Of a stretch of 64,000 bases of DNA, positions 1 through 11,400 are shown piece by piece. Source of the stretch: Sipunculus nudus (Eukaryota; Annelida; Sipuncula; Golfingiida; Sipunculidae); assembly GCA_026874595.1 (NCBI GenBank), contig CM049311.1, positions 62,457,453 to 62,521,452 on the forward strand, read 5' to 3'. The position numbers were made by a program, and so were the translations under genes. A model generated the notes under the pieces. It did not search any database and was not told where the DNA came from. It was given only the letters and a program-made list of their open reading frames with translations. Numbering within the stretch: position 1 is the stretch's first letter; every line of letters starts with the position of its first letter.

Positions 1-1984
1 GAGATAGGGACAATATAGATATTTTGTCCCTAAAGACTTTTGCACATGGATTGGCAGGCATTTATCAGAAAAAGAAAGATTCCCCGAACGATCGTTTCGT
101 TTGAATGGTGGTTACGCAAAACGATTCTTGTATGCATCAACACACTTCTTTGCATGTAAAAGACCATAGTATGAACACTGAATTGAGGTTTATATGTACA
201 TTTATTGAAGCAAAAAGCCTGAATACTATCCACTATTACGCACCATCACGCAGTAGCGTTCAGGGGGCGACATGATGGCTAAGACTGCTGAGACTGTCAG
301 ATTTTCAACCTGCGGGATCTTAATCACGGCTCGTGGTATAAATATAAAAACTTATATGTAGAACCTTGACATGTATATCTTTCGTGCGATATATAACTTG
401 TTATAAAAAATCTTGGTAATTGTCACCAAATAATACGTTTAAAACACCCCAACTGTAACACAGTGGCCCGTTGGGCATGGTCAAGCAACATTGAAGTAAA
501 TGCCTACTTTAAACTCATTTGCAGCGTTATTTAGCAAACGATTATTTGTTTAAAAAAGTAAAATGAATATAAAGCTGACATCGTAAAGAGTTGCATAATG
601 GCTGACGATCGTTTTAAAATCAAGTTTGAGTGCCGCCATGTGCTGAAACGCCCTGGTGTTCTGCTAAGAATATTTTGAACGGCTGTACGCGGTGGGGGTA
701 AACAGAACAGCCACCTATTTCGTCCCAGTGTGCCTTGCGCAAACGCTACCTTGACAAGATGGCTCCCCACACGCGTACACAGACACTTTCTTGAGGAAAA
801 AAACTTGCTTACCTCGACCGGCCATTTAATTTCACTTCAAAATCACTCGTTTTCACGCATCATGTTTGCTATACGTGCGTATCTCAACAAGGTAACTTCA
901 GTTATTTTAATATTTAGTTGAGTTGACCAGCGATGTTTTCAAACGCATCAGCAAATTGTGACATGGAGCGATGTCAACGAATGATGTGACGATGATAATA
1001 CTGAAGTTACCGGTATGAAAATGATTCGAATCTTCCGAGTAATTCAAGAAATGGAATTTTCATCATAGATTAAAAAAAATATTACTTTTAGAATTAAAAT
1101 ATACAGTGACTTTAAATGGATCAGCAGAATGTTTCTATACAAAATATATTGAAAAATCAGTAGCAAACAAGAATACGGCACCGCATGTAAAATCTGTATA
1201 TTCACCAAATTCCATCGGCTGTAGTGACATGTTCTACCATTTATATCTACAAGCAGGTTTCCCCTCTCACACTATTTCCATTCATACAATATATTCGTGA
1301 TTGTATAAAAAAAACAAAGATTAAACAGAAGTAAATGACCGGGCTATACGCATTCAAGGATGAAGGTTTTCCAGAAACATGACATGGGGGCGAAAAGATG
1401 GGCTATTCAATATTGAGGTACATGTATCAGACATTATAAAAAATGTCAGTAAGTACCTGCTAAATTTGAACTTTTATAAAGATTTCATAGTGTTCTAAAT
1501 TACATATTTTGATTTTCTGAATTATTTTTATTAACAACATAGATTCCAGGGCAATTCAGCTCCGTCAAAGGTATGACCGGTAATACCGATTTTTCCCAAC
1601 AGACATCACCACTAGTCCTCACCATGAATAATCTCATTCATTTTAATCTCGTAATAAGTGTTGTTATTGTTCAATGTTTATTGTTATTGTTTAATTGATT
1701 GCATATAATTGTTATATTTTATATGAACATTTAGACTATACAATTTTATACAATAAATCTGTGACCACTAAGAGTATTTCCTCTGTGGTGTGCTTGATCT
1801 CCTATTATCGCCCAAAGGAGCGCCATGTCCGGGAGAGAGTTCTTCTCACAGTTCATTTCTGATAAACCATCTATTTATGGCCGCATCCCGAGTTCAGAAA
1901 AAAAAGTCGAGATTTTCGATTTTGAGTTTGTTTTTAAGGCCGCGGCGATAAAAACAGGATTTACGGTATCCTAAGAATCATGGC
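1..1984. other. AT-rich sequence, no gene recognised
   Basis: No exon or known repeat was recognised here. CpG dinucleotides and GC are locally raised around 660-830, including an AAGATGGC motif (YY1-like) near 757, so a regulatory or 5' UTR segment of another gene is possible but unsupported. A 49-codon plus-strand ORF at 1825-1974 has no supporting context. Confidence 0.4.
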
Positions 1985-2348
1985 TATCAAGGCATTAGTA
2001 ATTCAGATACTGGAGCTTTTGTTTGTATCAAATTTTACCTGGAGAATATGGGTAACAGAGACCTAATTTCAGGTTTCCAAGGAGATTTTTCATTATTCTC
2101 CCTGGATGTAAGGTAAGAAGATTCTAGGTTCAGCAGTTACGGTTTGTGTAGTGTTAACAGATGACCACTTCATTTGAAGGTCTCATAAATAGAGAAAAAA
2201 ATGCCTAAAAAATTGAAAAAAAAATACAGGTGGCAGCACCAGTGTTCAGGAACTGATGAAACACTCCATGATCAATATGCATGCTAAGTATCATGGTCAT
2301 CAGTGCATTGGTTATTCAGATACTTGAGTTTTTGTATCACATTTTTAA
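1985..2348 (+). repeat. Family F2 tandem unit, left fragment
   Basis: Matches the F2 unit found elsewhere in the window: a GATATGGGTAACAGAGACC block, a TTAACAGATGAC block, an AGGTGG palindrome region, then GATCAATATGCATGC. The family's palindrome is degraded here to GGTGGCAGCACC near 2230. The unit is interrupted at 2348 by an F1-like insertion and resumes at 3320. Confidence 0.7.
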
Positions 2349-3319
2349 CAAGAAAACATTTGCCAGGTGACAATGTCGAAGTCAGAGTGGTACAGGTGGA
2401 GTGAGGGATGGATTGAGTGGTTTGTCATACCACTCGTGAATATAGTCCACTTAAACTCTGAGAAAAGGGCATAAACTTAATCAACAAAAACACCTGGCAC
2501 CACCTCTTTGGTTTATAAAAACTCTCCAAGAAGGATTGACATGCCAAATTTCAGACCAATACCTTGAACCATTCCTAAGATATGAGCAATTTTCACCCAA
2601 GCAAATGTACAGATGGACAGCACAGGAAAACAATTGCAGATGGCGCCTCCAGTCTTGAGTACAACATGGAGGAGTCCAAGATATATGGACATGCTCAATT
2701 TTAGGCCAATATGGCACACCACTCCTAAGAAAAGAGCAGTTATTAATTCTACGGATATGGGGAGATAAGTGGCTCCACCTGTCCTGTTTACGAGAAACTT
2801 TCCAAGATGGTTTGGATATGCCAAATTTCAGACCAATACCTTGAACCACTTCGGAGATATGAGCAATTTCCACACAAAGCACATGAATGGATGGACACCA
2901 CAGGAAAATGATTGCAGATGGCACCACCAGTCTTGAGTACAAGATGGAGGAGTCCATGATCTATGGATATGCATAATTTCAACCCAATACATTGAAGATC
3001 CACTAAGAAGAACAGATGGCAAATGCACAGATGGATGCTACACAAAGTGTTGTAGGTGGCGCCACCAGACAATTACAAGATGAAGAGATCCAAGATCTAT
3101 AAACATACAAACTTTCAGCTCAATACATTGAGCCAACCCTGAGATATCGGCTGCTATCTAAAAGACACCCAGATTCAGACTGCACAGAAAGGATTGCAGG
3201 TGGTGCCACCTGTCTTTCTTATGCACGACTACATAGGTGAGGGAACAACTATGCCGGGTAACGGAAAGATCGGTCCAAGGGTCTCAGAGGAGTTCTCCAG
3301 AAACGAACACAGTTTTTGA
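2349..3319 (+). mobile_element. Diverged F1-like element inserted in F2
   Basis: The left part resembles the start region of F1 copies (a GTGAGGGATGGATTGAGTGG block) and the right end carries the F1 GTCTCAGAGGAGTTCTCC block. Internal units carry variants of the GGTGGCGCCACC palindrome about every 125-150 bp. The surrounding F2 sequence reads ATCACATTTTTAA on both sides (2336-2348 and 3320-3332), a 13-bp direct repeat that could be a target-site duplication. It is an old copy: both F1 terminal hairpins are eroded. No coding capacity. Confidence 0.6.
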
Positions 3320-3518
3320 ATCACATTTTTAATTATTTCGGGGATACTTACCAGCCCCATAGCTATGAGGATATGGGTAACAGAGACCTAATATCATATT
3401 TCCATGAAGACTTTTCATGGACCTCCCTAGATGTCAAATATGAAGATTCTAGGTCAAGTGGTTACGATTTGTGCCCTGTTACAAGATGAGGCTTTATTTG
3501 AAAGTCTCAAAAGAGAAA
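3320..3518 (+). repeat. Family F2 tandem unit, right fragment
   Basis: F2 sequence continues after the insertion with the GATATGGGTAACAGAGACCTAAT block near 3370 and the AGATTCTAGGTCAAGTGG block near 3444. It stops where a G-type start (ACAAGGGACCTATGGG) begins at 3519. Confidence 0.65.
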
Positions 3519-4483
3519 ACAAGGGACCTATGGGTCACTATGCTCAGCTGAAGTTGACCTTGAAGGTAAAAATCTAAAATAATATCAAATGGAGATGCTG
3601 TGTAAGAGGAAGAGGTAATAAAGGCCATGATTGGTTTATATGATTGGTTTGTATTGATGAGCAAGAAATTGTTGCAAATAATATTTTGTGACCTAACCAT
3701 GTGTTTCCTAATGTTGAAATTGAAGCATGTGAGCAGTTTGTGAACAAATGATCTGTAATATTACCATGATCATTAGTTGGCTTTTTGATTAACTGTTGAC
3801 ATTTCAGTAGTTTACACATTTGTTCAACTGAATCTATTTTTTGTATAATATATATTATTAAATATAAATGTATTTTTTTTAATGAAATTTATACAGTTGA
3901 AATATAACTAATTAACAACATAAAACAGGGCAAACAAAGCCTGATCTCAAATTCTGCTGAGGCAGGAAAATAATGAACAAATGTTCGTAATAAATCCTCA
4001 TTTTTTTATTACATCAATTTTTTTATTATAAGTTTATATTTCTATACATTTCCAATATAACATATATATCCGAATATAAAAGTTGATTCATAATTCTTAA
4101 TTGCATCATCATAAATCTCAATCTTGTCAGATAACACCACATCATTCATACAAATGTTTATTTATGTTTTACCACAAAAATATATCTTTTAAATCTGCAA
4201 AACAATAAATATCTTAAAATAATACTTGACTTAGATTTCACAATTTTTAAATGTGTCTTTATTTATCCATAATGTGCTTCATATTTTATAAATTTAAGCA
4301 TACTGATGGGTTCAATTATATTTGTTAAAATCATTTAAAAGAAAACTGATTTCTTTAAAAATGCCACATTACACAACATTGCATCTTCTTGATTACACCT
4401 TGAATTACCTTTTCAAGGAAAGTTTTTGCATATCGGAGTGGAAACAGCATAACAATGAAGGAGATACAGTGAAAACAATAACA

Positions 4484-5958
4484 ACTAGAATACGGGTAGT
4501 CGACAAGCGACTACGTGTATCCGCCAAAATCAGAGAAGGACGGGTGAAGTGAGGCATGGATTGAGTGGCAAGGGGATATAGAGTTACATATGTAAAATAT
4601 TAGTATTGGATCTCTGCCACATAAACATGATTGTAGGTGGCGCCACCTGTTATTTGAACGAGAAACTATCCAAGATATATACAAATGCAAAATTTCAAGT
4701 GGAAAAGTCAAACCACTGCAGAGATATGAGTGATTTTATCCCACAGCAGACAAACAGATGGACGCTGTGCAAACATGGTTGCAGGTGGCGCCACCTTTTG
4801 TTGTGTATGTTATAAAGCTATCCCAGGGCTACATTTGTGGAAAATTTTTTTCCGGATCGGTCAAACGGTTCCCGAGATATGAGCCTGGATGTCTGCAGCG
4901 TTAACATGAATGTAGGTGGCGCCACCTGTCATAAAATCAAGGAAGCTATCTAGGATGTATACGCATGCGGAATTTTAGGTGAATTAGTCAAACCATTGCA
5001 GAGATATGAGTGATTTTAACCCCAGGCAGATGAACAAATGGACACTGTGCAAACATGGTTGCAGGTGGCGCCATCTTTTGTTGTGTATGTTATAAAGCTA
5101 TCCCAGGGCTACATTTGTGTAAAATTTTTTTCCGGATCGGTCAAACGGTTCCCGAGATATATGGGTTTATGTGTGGAGCGTTAACGTGAATGTAGGTGGC
5201 GCCACCTGTCATAAAATCAAGAAAGCTATCTAGGATGTATATGCATGCCGATTTTTAGGTGAATTAGTCAAACCACTGCAGAGATATGAGTGATTTTAAC
5301 CCCAGGCAGATGAACAAATGGACACCGTGCAAACATGGTTGCAGGTGGCGCCACCTTTTGTTGTGTATGTTATAAAGCTATCCCAGGGCTACATTTGTGT
5401 AAAAAATTTTTCCGGATCGGTCAAACGGTTCCCGAGATATATGGGTTTATGTGTGGAGCGTTAACGTGAATGTAGGTGGCGCCACCTGTCATAAAATTGA
5501 GAAAGCTATCTAGGATGTATATGCATGCCAAATTTTAGGTGAATTAGTCAAACCACTGCAGAGATATGAGTGATTTTAACCCCAGGCAGATGAACAGATG
5601 GACACTGTGCAAACATGGTTGCAGGTGGCGCCACCTTTTGTTGTGTATGTTATAAAGCTATCCCAGGGCTACATTTGTGTAAAAAAATTTTCCGGATCGG
5701 TCAAACGGTTCCCGAGATATATGGGTTTATGTGTGTAAACAGACGCACAAACGGACGCTGGGCAGAGACGAAAGGTCAGAGGTCAAGGTCACTTGGTTAG
5801 GCACCAGTTCACATGTGACCCGATAATTTGTGTAAGTTTTGGAAAAATCTGTCCAGTAGTCTCAGAGGAGTTCTCCGGAAACGAACGCGGCGGCGGCGGC
5901 GGCGGCGGAACCCGGTCAAAAACATAGTATCCGCAAAACTTCGTTTTGGCGGATACAA
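4484..5958 (+). mobile_element. F1 element, complete copy
   Basis: 5' end: ACTAGAATACGG, then a hairpin with arms GTAGTCG/CGACTAC (4496-4514), then GTATCCGCC. 3' end: a hairpin at 5927-5956 closing with GGCGGATAC, the reverse complement of the 5' GTATCCGCC. The core is a tandem array with GGTGGCGCCACC palindromes at 4636, 4784, 4915, 5064 (one base changed), 5195, 5344, 5475 and 5624, so spacing alternates 148/149 and 131 bp (280-bp period). A CGG-repeat tract (about 5888-5908) precedes the end. No coding region; short ORFs across it follow the repeat. Architecture resembles Helentron-associated (HINE/pearl) elements; that assignment is inference. Confidence 0.75.
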
Positions 5959-5991
5959 TTATTACTGCATAACACTTGGTGGGTTGGGTAC

Positions 5992-6013
5992 GGGGGGGGG
6001 GGGGGGGGGGGGG
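5992..6013 (+). repeat. Poly-G tract
   Basis: A run of about 22 G just right of the F1 3' end. It produces a spurious poly-Pro reading frame on the minus strand. Confidence 0.9.
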
Positions 6014-6050
6014 AGGTGATTGGGATAGTGATATGAGAATAACTGTACAC

Positions 6051-6141
6051 CTGTCACAGCAGGGGATCTCCCCCAGTGACTGTAACAAATCAGAAACCCT
6101 GGCATAGCTGACTTCCATTGACCTGGAGTGGGACCCTGCAT
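6051..6141 (-). CDS. Candidate exon 12 of the KIAA2012-like gene
   Basis: On the minus strand a TTACAG acceptor (just above 6141) opens a 91-nt frame whose phase fits the phase-1 end of exon 11. It reads about 30 codons without a stop, contains SMEVSYARVSDLL, and ends at an AG|GTGTAC donor. GC is near 50%, higher than its surroundings. Against it: the donor is weak, the frame is short enough to be open by chance, and it lies between two halves of what looks like one G-family element, so it could be part of the repeat or captured host DNA. Confidence 0.35.
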
Positions 6142-6204
6142 CTGTAATCTGTAATCAAAGCAAATGACTACAACAAGGCCTCAAGAAAAAATCAATAACT
6201 AGCC

Positions 6205-6915
6205 TAATTTTCAAGCTTTTATTTTCAACTTTCAGATTTAAACAAATAAAATATTTATGTTTACATGCTGTGAAAATTGAATCAATGGTACTAACAGAAA
6301 AAAAACGTGCCATGGTCAAAGTTGGGCAAAATTTAAGGTACTGATTTTATTTTTATGTGAATAACTTAAAAAATTTACAAAATTCAGATCTAATTTTGGG
6401 TAAACAATTGAATCTTAATTAAACATAGTAATATACTTGGGGAAAATAGACTCTAGTTTCAAAATTTTTCATGTTAAGTGAGTAAATATTTTTCCTGATT
6501 TTTTACAAAGTCCATTATGTTTGGGCCCATAACTTAAAGAATTTATACTTAACAGACTTAATTTCTGGCATGTACATAGAAACTATACAGAGGAATATTT
6601 ATGGTAAATATGAGGAAAAACATATGAGTGGTTTTGATATTAGGCAGTCCTGAAGTGTGAAAATAGGTTTTTAATAAAAAATTGAGGTTTTTCCTTAATT
6701 TCTCAAAGGAACGAAGTCGCAAAGACCCAGTTTTCGGCTTGGTAGGAGATCTTGGGGACATCTAACATTATGCTGACTTTTGGATTCCTAGGTCTTACGG
6801 TTTCAAAACGTGCCACATCTACGGACGGACGGACGGACGGACGGACAGACGGACGGACGACGGACAATGGACCACGACTATAGCTCAGATGACTTATAGT
6901 CAGCTGAGCTAAAAA
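6205..6915 (+). repeat. G-family 3' module (CGTGCCATGGTCAAAG unit)
   Basis: Shares CGTGCCATGGTCAAAGTTGG, GGGCCCATAACTT, TTTTGATATTAGGCAGTC and GACCCAGTTTTCGG blocks with copies at 21400-21970, 22090-22660, 23610-24190 and 24250-24948. It ends with a GACG/GGAC microsatellite (about 6819-6862) and the terminal hairpin TAGCTCAG...CTGAGCTA. Here it is a single module; in the 4.8-kb element modules come in pairs. Confidence 0.75.
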
Positions 6916-8296
6916 TGCATACAAACTAAAAAAAAAATAGGTGGCGCCACCAGTCTGCAGGAACTGATGAAACACTCCATGATCAATATGCATGCAAAAA
7001 ATCATGGCCATCAGTACATTAGTTATTCAGATACTTCAGCTTTTGTATCACATTTTTAATTATTCTTAGGGTTACTTAGAAGCCCCATAGCTCAGAGGAT
7101 ATGGGTAACAGAGACATAATTTCAGGTTTTCAAGGAGATTTTTCATGGACCTCGCTTGATGTTAAGTAAGAAGATTCCAAGTCCAGTGATTACGATTTGT
7201 ACCCTGTTAACAGATGACATCTTCTTTGAAAGTCTCAAAAATAAAGAAAAAATTTTTGTAAAAATTGGAAAAAATACAAGTGGAGCCACCAGTTTGCAGG
7301 AACTGATGAAACACTCCATGATCAATATGCCTGCAAAAAAATAATGGAGATCAATGCATTAGTTATTCAGATACTGGAGCTTTTGTATCAAATTTTTAAT
7401 TATTCTGAGAAGTACTTACTAAGAAGGATATGGGTAACAGAGACCTCATTTCATGTTTTCATAGAGACTTTGAATGGACCTCGCTTGATGTCAAGTTAGA
7501 AGCATCCAGGTCAAGCAGTTACAATTTGTGCCCTGTTAACAGATGACAGCTTCTTTAAAGGTCTCAAAAATAAAGAAAAAAATTCATAAAAATTGGAAAA
7601 AATACAGGTGGTGCCACCAGTCTGCAGAAAGTGATGGAACATCCCATGATCAATATTCATGCAAATAATCATGGTGATCAATGATGTAGTTATTCAGATA
7701 CTTCAGCTTTTGTATCAAATTTTGCATTATTCTGGGGTGGGTATTCGGAGCCCCAAAGCTCAAAGGATATGGGTAACAGAGACCTAATTCCAGGTTTTCA
7801 AGGAGATATTTCATGGACCTCCCTGGATATTAAGTTTAAATATTCCAGGTCCAGTGGTTATGATTTGTGCCCTGTTAACAGATGACAGTTTCATTGCAGG
7901 TCTGGAAATAAAAGAAAAAATTCGTAAAAATTGGAAAAAATACAGGTGGCGCCACCAGTCTGCAGGAAGTGATGGAACATCCCATGATCAATATTCATGC
8001 AAAAAATCATGGTGATCAATGCAGTAGTTATTCAGATACTTGAGCTTTTGTATCAAATTTTGCATTATTCTGGGGGGTTCAGAGCCCCAAAGCATGAAGG
8101 ATATGGGTAACAGAGACCTAATTTCAGGTTTCCAAGGAGATTTTTCATGGACCTCCCTTGATGTCAAGTGAAAAGATTCCAGGTCCAGTGGTTACGATTT
8201 GTGCCCTGTTAACGGACAGCTGGATTGACAGAAGACCGATGGACAAAGGGTGATCGCTATAGATCAGATGACTTTCAGTCAGCTGAGCTAAAAAAA
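6916..8296 (+). mobile_element. F2 element, four tandem units with 3' end
   Basis: Four units with palindrome variants at 6940 (GGTGGCGCCACC), 7279 (AGTGGAGCCACC), 7607 (GGTGGTGCCACC) and 7945 (GGTGGCGCCACC), so the period is 328-339 bp. It ends with a CTATAGATCAG...CAGCTGAGCTAAAAA hairpin. The 5' end is missing: it abuts the G 3' end directly. The last base lies only about 43 bp from the exon 11 donor. Confidence 0.75.
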
Positions 8297-8339
8297 GATA
8301 TAAAAAAGCAAGAATTGACGATAAGCCCTGCACACCTAC

Positions 8340-8435
8340 CAGGTGCTGAAATAGAACTGCTTTTCCTGCTTGCAGTTCCAGGTGTTCCTGTTGATGGCAC
8401 TCTGCCTGTTAGTCTTGACTCACTGGGCAGAGATG
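8340..8435 (-). CDS. KIAA2012-like exon 11
   Basis: Acceptor TTTTCAG before 8435, donor GTAGGTG after 8340. The 96 nt enter in phase 1 (completing an Ala codon) and leave in phase 1. The peptide is Ser/Thr/Pro-rich and includes RVPSTGTPGTASRKSSSI. It continues the disordered style of exons 6-10. No next exon is securely identified on its 3' side; repeats start within 50 bp. Confidence 0.65.
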
Positions 8436-11400
8436 CTGAAAATAATCACAGGTACAGTCTCATTATACCTTTGCCATGTGGCAAGAAGTATTTTGTTTTA
8501 CATTAAGTTGTCTGGTTTGTCTGTGCCAAAATTTCGAGCAAAGAAGTTATGCAAAAAGTTCTGAACAGATCCTGAATTGTAAGGATAACACCAAATGCAC
8601 TATCCATTCGGAGGTAATCAGAATCACTACATTATGTTTTAATTTTAAGAAATCTTTCCCATTGTTACATGTGGTTATTTTTTTTATAATAGAGCAATTT
8701 ATTGGTAATATGAGGTTGGCTTTGTCCTCAAGTTAAACTATGATGGAGTTGATGAACTTTTCCAAACATTTCCTGTGTTGCTGTGTAGTTTGATTAGGAT
8801 CCTGGTGGAGGTTGTGGTCTCTGACCACTTTCTTGTAAATGCATGTTATGATATTTTAGCATGATCTAATATAAACTTCCTCTGCATGACTTCTGTCTCA
8901 AACCATAAGATACTAAAACAATGACCATGACATTAAAACTTGTGCTGTTCATTACCTGACCAGTCTTTCTGCATCTGTATTTCTGTATTTCATCTTTCTG
9001 CAACTTTCAATACAATTGAAAATGTATTTTTTAAATATATCTAAAATTTAAATACCAGAGGAGCTAATCCAGAATTAAATATTCTTTTAATTAATATCTA
9101 AAATCCTTGATATCTTGTAGAAAGAATATACCTGAATGGGGGTATAATTGCCAAAAATTATGACAGGCCAATCTAATTCCCTAAACCTTGTACATTTTTT
9201 CTGTATCTTTATTTTATTGTTAACTGATTTTAAGTAAAGCTGCATATTATAGGTACCTGTTGAATGTCTGGATTTTCTGCTTGACACCCTTGCCTCATCA
9301 CCTTGACCTTCAAGGTTTTGGTCATGTGGTACCTGAACAGCCAATTCCTGGCTCAGGCGGCCACTGCAAGAGCTGCGACCTGATTGGACACTGACAGCGT
9401 GAGGTATGACCTTGGATGAAAGGTCACTGTCAATGATGACAGAGTCACCTTGACCTTCATTGACAGTGTCACCCATGGCAAGCATGCCATTAGTGTTTCC
9501 TAGGAGACCTGACACTAAAAGAAGAAAGCATGAAGAGACAGTGATTTCCTCTGATCATAAGGCAGCAGTAACAAAATCTGTCATAAAAGTTTGATGAAGG
9601 CTTAATGATAAAGATACTGATTGTTTCCATAAAAGCAAAACTGAAGACATTATTTTATATTAGGAATAAAATTTTACAAAGTCTTTAATGACCAACAATA
9701 TCTTGTTTAAATCTTATTGTTGTACAATTGTACATATATACACGAGATGATGATTATATCAAACTGCTTATATTTTTAAGACTTTCATAGTAGAACTGAA
9801 GTAGAGCATCTGAATTAAGTTTAAGTCTTGAGATTTAATTAAATCCAACAGCTCACTTTGATAAGGAGGCTGCAGCGGTTGAGTCAGGGAGGTATCGTAA
9901 CCCTTAGGTTCTCTGTCTATCTCATCCAGGTCATCAACACTTGCACTTCTGTCAAAAGAACATTATGAAAATAAATAAACAATTATGATTCATTAGATTC
10001 TGCACATGGTTATAATGATATCATACAAATATGTAAATGACGCAGAAGACAAATGAATACCAAATTTGCATGTTACTTCTTAGTTTTGCATATTGTGGTT
10101 GTCTTTTTGTTTTCAAGGGTTCATGAGGGTTTCAAATTCGCGATTTTCACAAAAGGGGATTTTTTTTGTGAAAATCAAACCTTCCTGAATAATAGGTCTC
10201 ATCACTGAAGTAAAAGGCAATATTATGAATAAAAATATATTGTGTATGTTGAAAGATTGATATTCAAAATGCTTTTGGATATTTCAATTGTCTGCCATTT
10301 AAGAACACTGTTTTTTGTTTAATAAGATTACGTGCACATAATATTTAATGTAATTAATTCCAATAATAATGGTAAATACTCTTTGTACAGGTCTTTTATA
10401 TTGTCAGATCACAAAAATGGAACCCTCACGAAAAACTAAAAAGTTGAAAATAGCCAAATTTTAACCCACGAATATGAAGCCAACCACAGTAGTCATGTTG
10501 AGGGATGGATCCAATTTTTGGAAGGGGAAGGAATAATTGTTTGTACCAGATGATTAATGCCCTAAAAAATATCCACAGCTCTAGAAAAGGGGATGTTTTA
10601 TAAAAAGTTTCTCCCAGTAAGGGTAGGGGATTTTCTCCCAATCTTCATGGCAAAGGAATTTACTGAGTGTTACTTAACAGGTAAAGCACAGCAGATGGAT
10701 AAGATATTAATGCCAACTTTACTCCTGATTTATCCCTATACTCAGACATCAAATACCTTAAAAATTCATCCAATTCACCAAAGCTTTATCTGTATTCACT
10801 CGGAGAACAAAACACTTGATTTGACTTATATGAAATTTATTATGACTAATATACTCATTGCCTTATATTCTAGTAAAAATACCAATAAACTGGTCAAAAT
10901 TTATTGATAAAATGGTCAATATGTTTCACATGACCGTCAATATCTTTCAAATGATATTAAATATGACTGATGACTCATTATAACCCAAGTCTATAAAATG
11001 GTATGGCAGTCAGAAAGACTGATTTGGCACTCAAAAGACTAATACAATAGTAAATATGACTAATATGATGGTCAACAGGATTAGTATGATGGTCAGTGAG
11101 CAGAGATGGAGGACTCAAGTCAAGACTTTTTTAGGAAATCAGACTTGAGGGTTCTTGACTTGGACTTGTACTCTGACTCAGAGGTAAGGACTTGAAAAAT
11201 CATGCCCAGTGCAGTAGAAGGACAGCTCTGTCAGATACGGACATTTATATACATGTGTGAACTGCTAACAGAATATTATAAAAAGGACTTTATATACAAA
11301 TCTTCAGCACTACTTCAGGGGCTAAATGTAACTAAACATTAAAGAAAAGAGCGAGTTTAATTTCCAGGATATTTTTTTTTTACAAATTGGACAGTATCTA

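Larger units (their letters stand above)
3519..6915 (+). mobile_element. G-family element, composite with nested F1
   Basis: Begins with the near-palindrome GGGACCTATGGGTCAC followed by GCTCAGCTGA, and ends at 6915 with TCAGCTGAGCTAAAAA; the 5' GCTCAGCTGA is the reverse complement of the 3' TCAGCTGAGC. The left half (3519-4483) shares its last few hundred bases with 22680-23010 in the complete G element at 20150-24948. The right half (about 6205-6915) matches that element's 3' part. A complete F1 element sits between the halves, and so does a candidate host exon (6051-6141), which makes the single-element reading uncertain. No ORF of note. Confidence 0.55.

Noticed and set aside
813-825. Minus-strand ATG followed after 13 nt by a good GTAAGC donor, possible first exon of another gene
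   Set aside because: Only 13 coding bases, no second exon recognised downstream, and the upstream segment has a short ATG-containing frame of its own.
1825-1974. 49-codon plus-strand ORF with a GCGCCATG start context
   Set aside because: No homology recognised, no splice or transcript evidence, and this length is expected by chance.
5789-6118. Poly-Pro and poly-Arg frames
   Set aside because: Produced by the CGG tract of F1 and the poly-G run.
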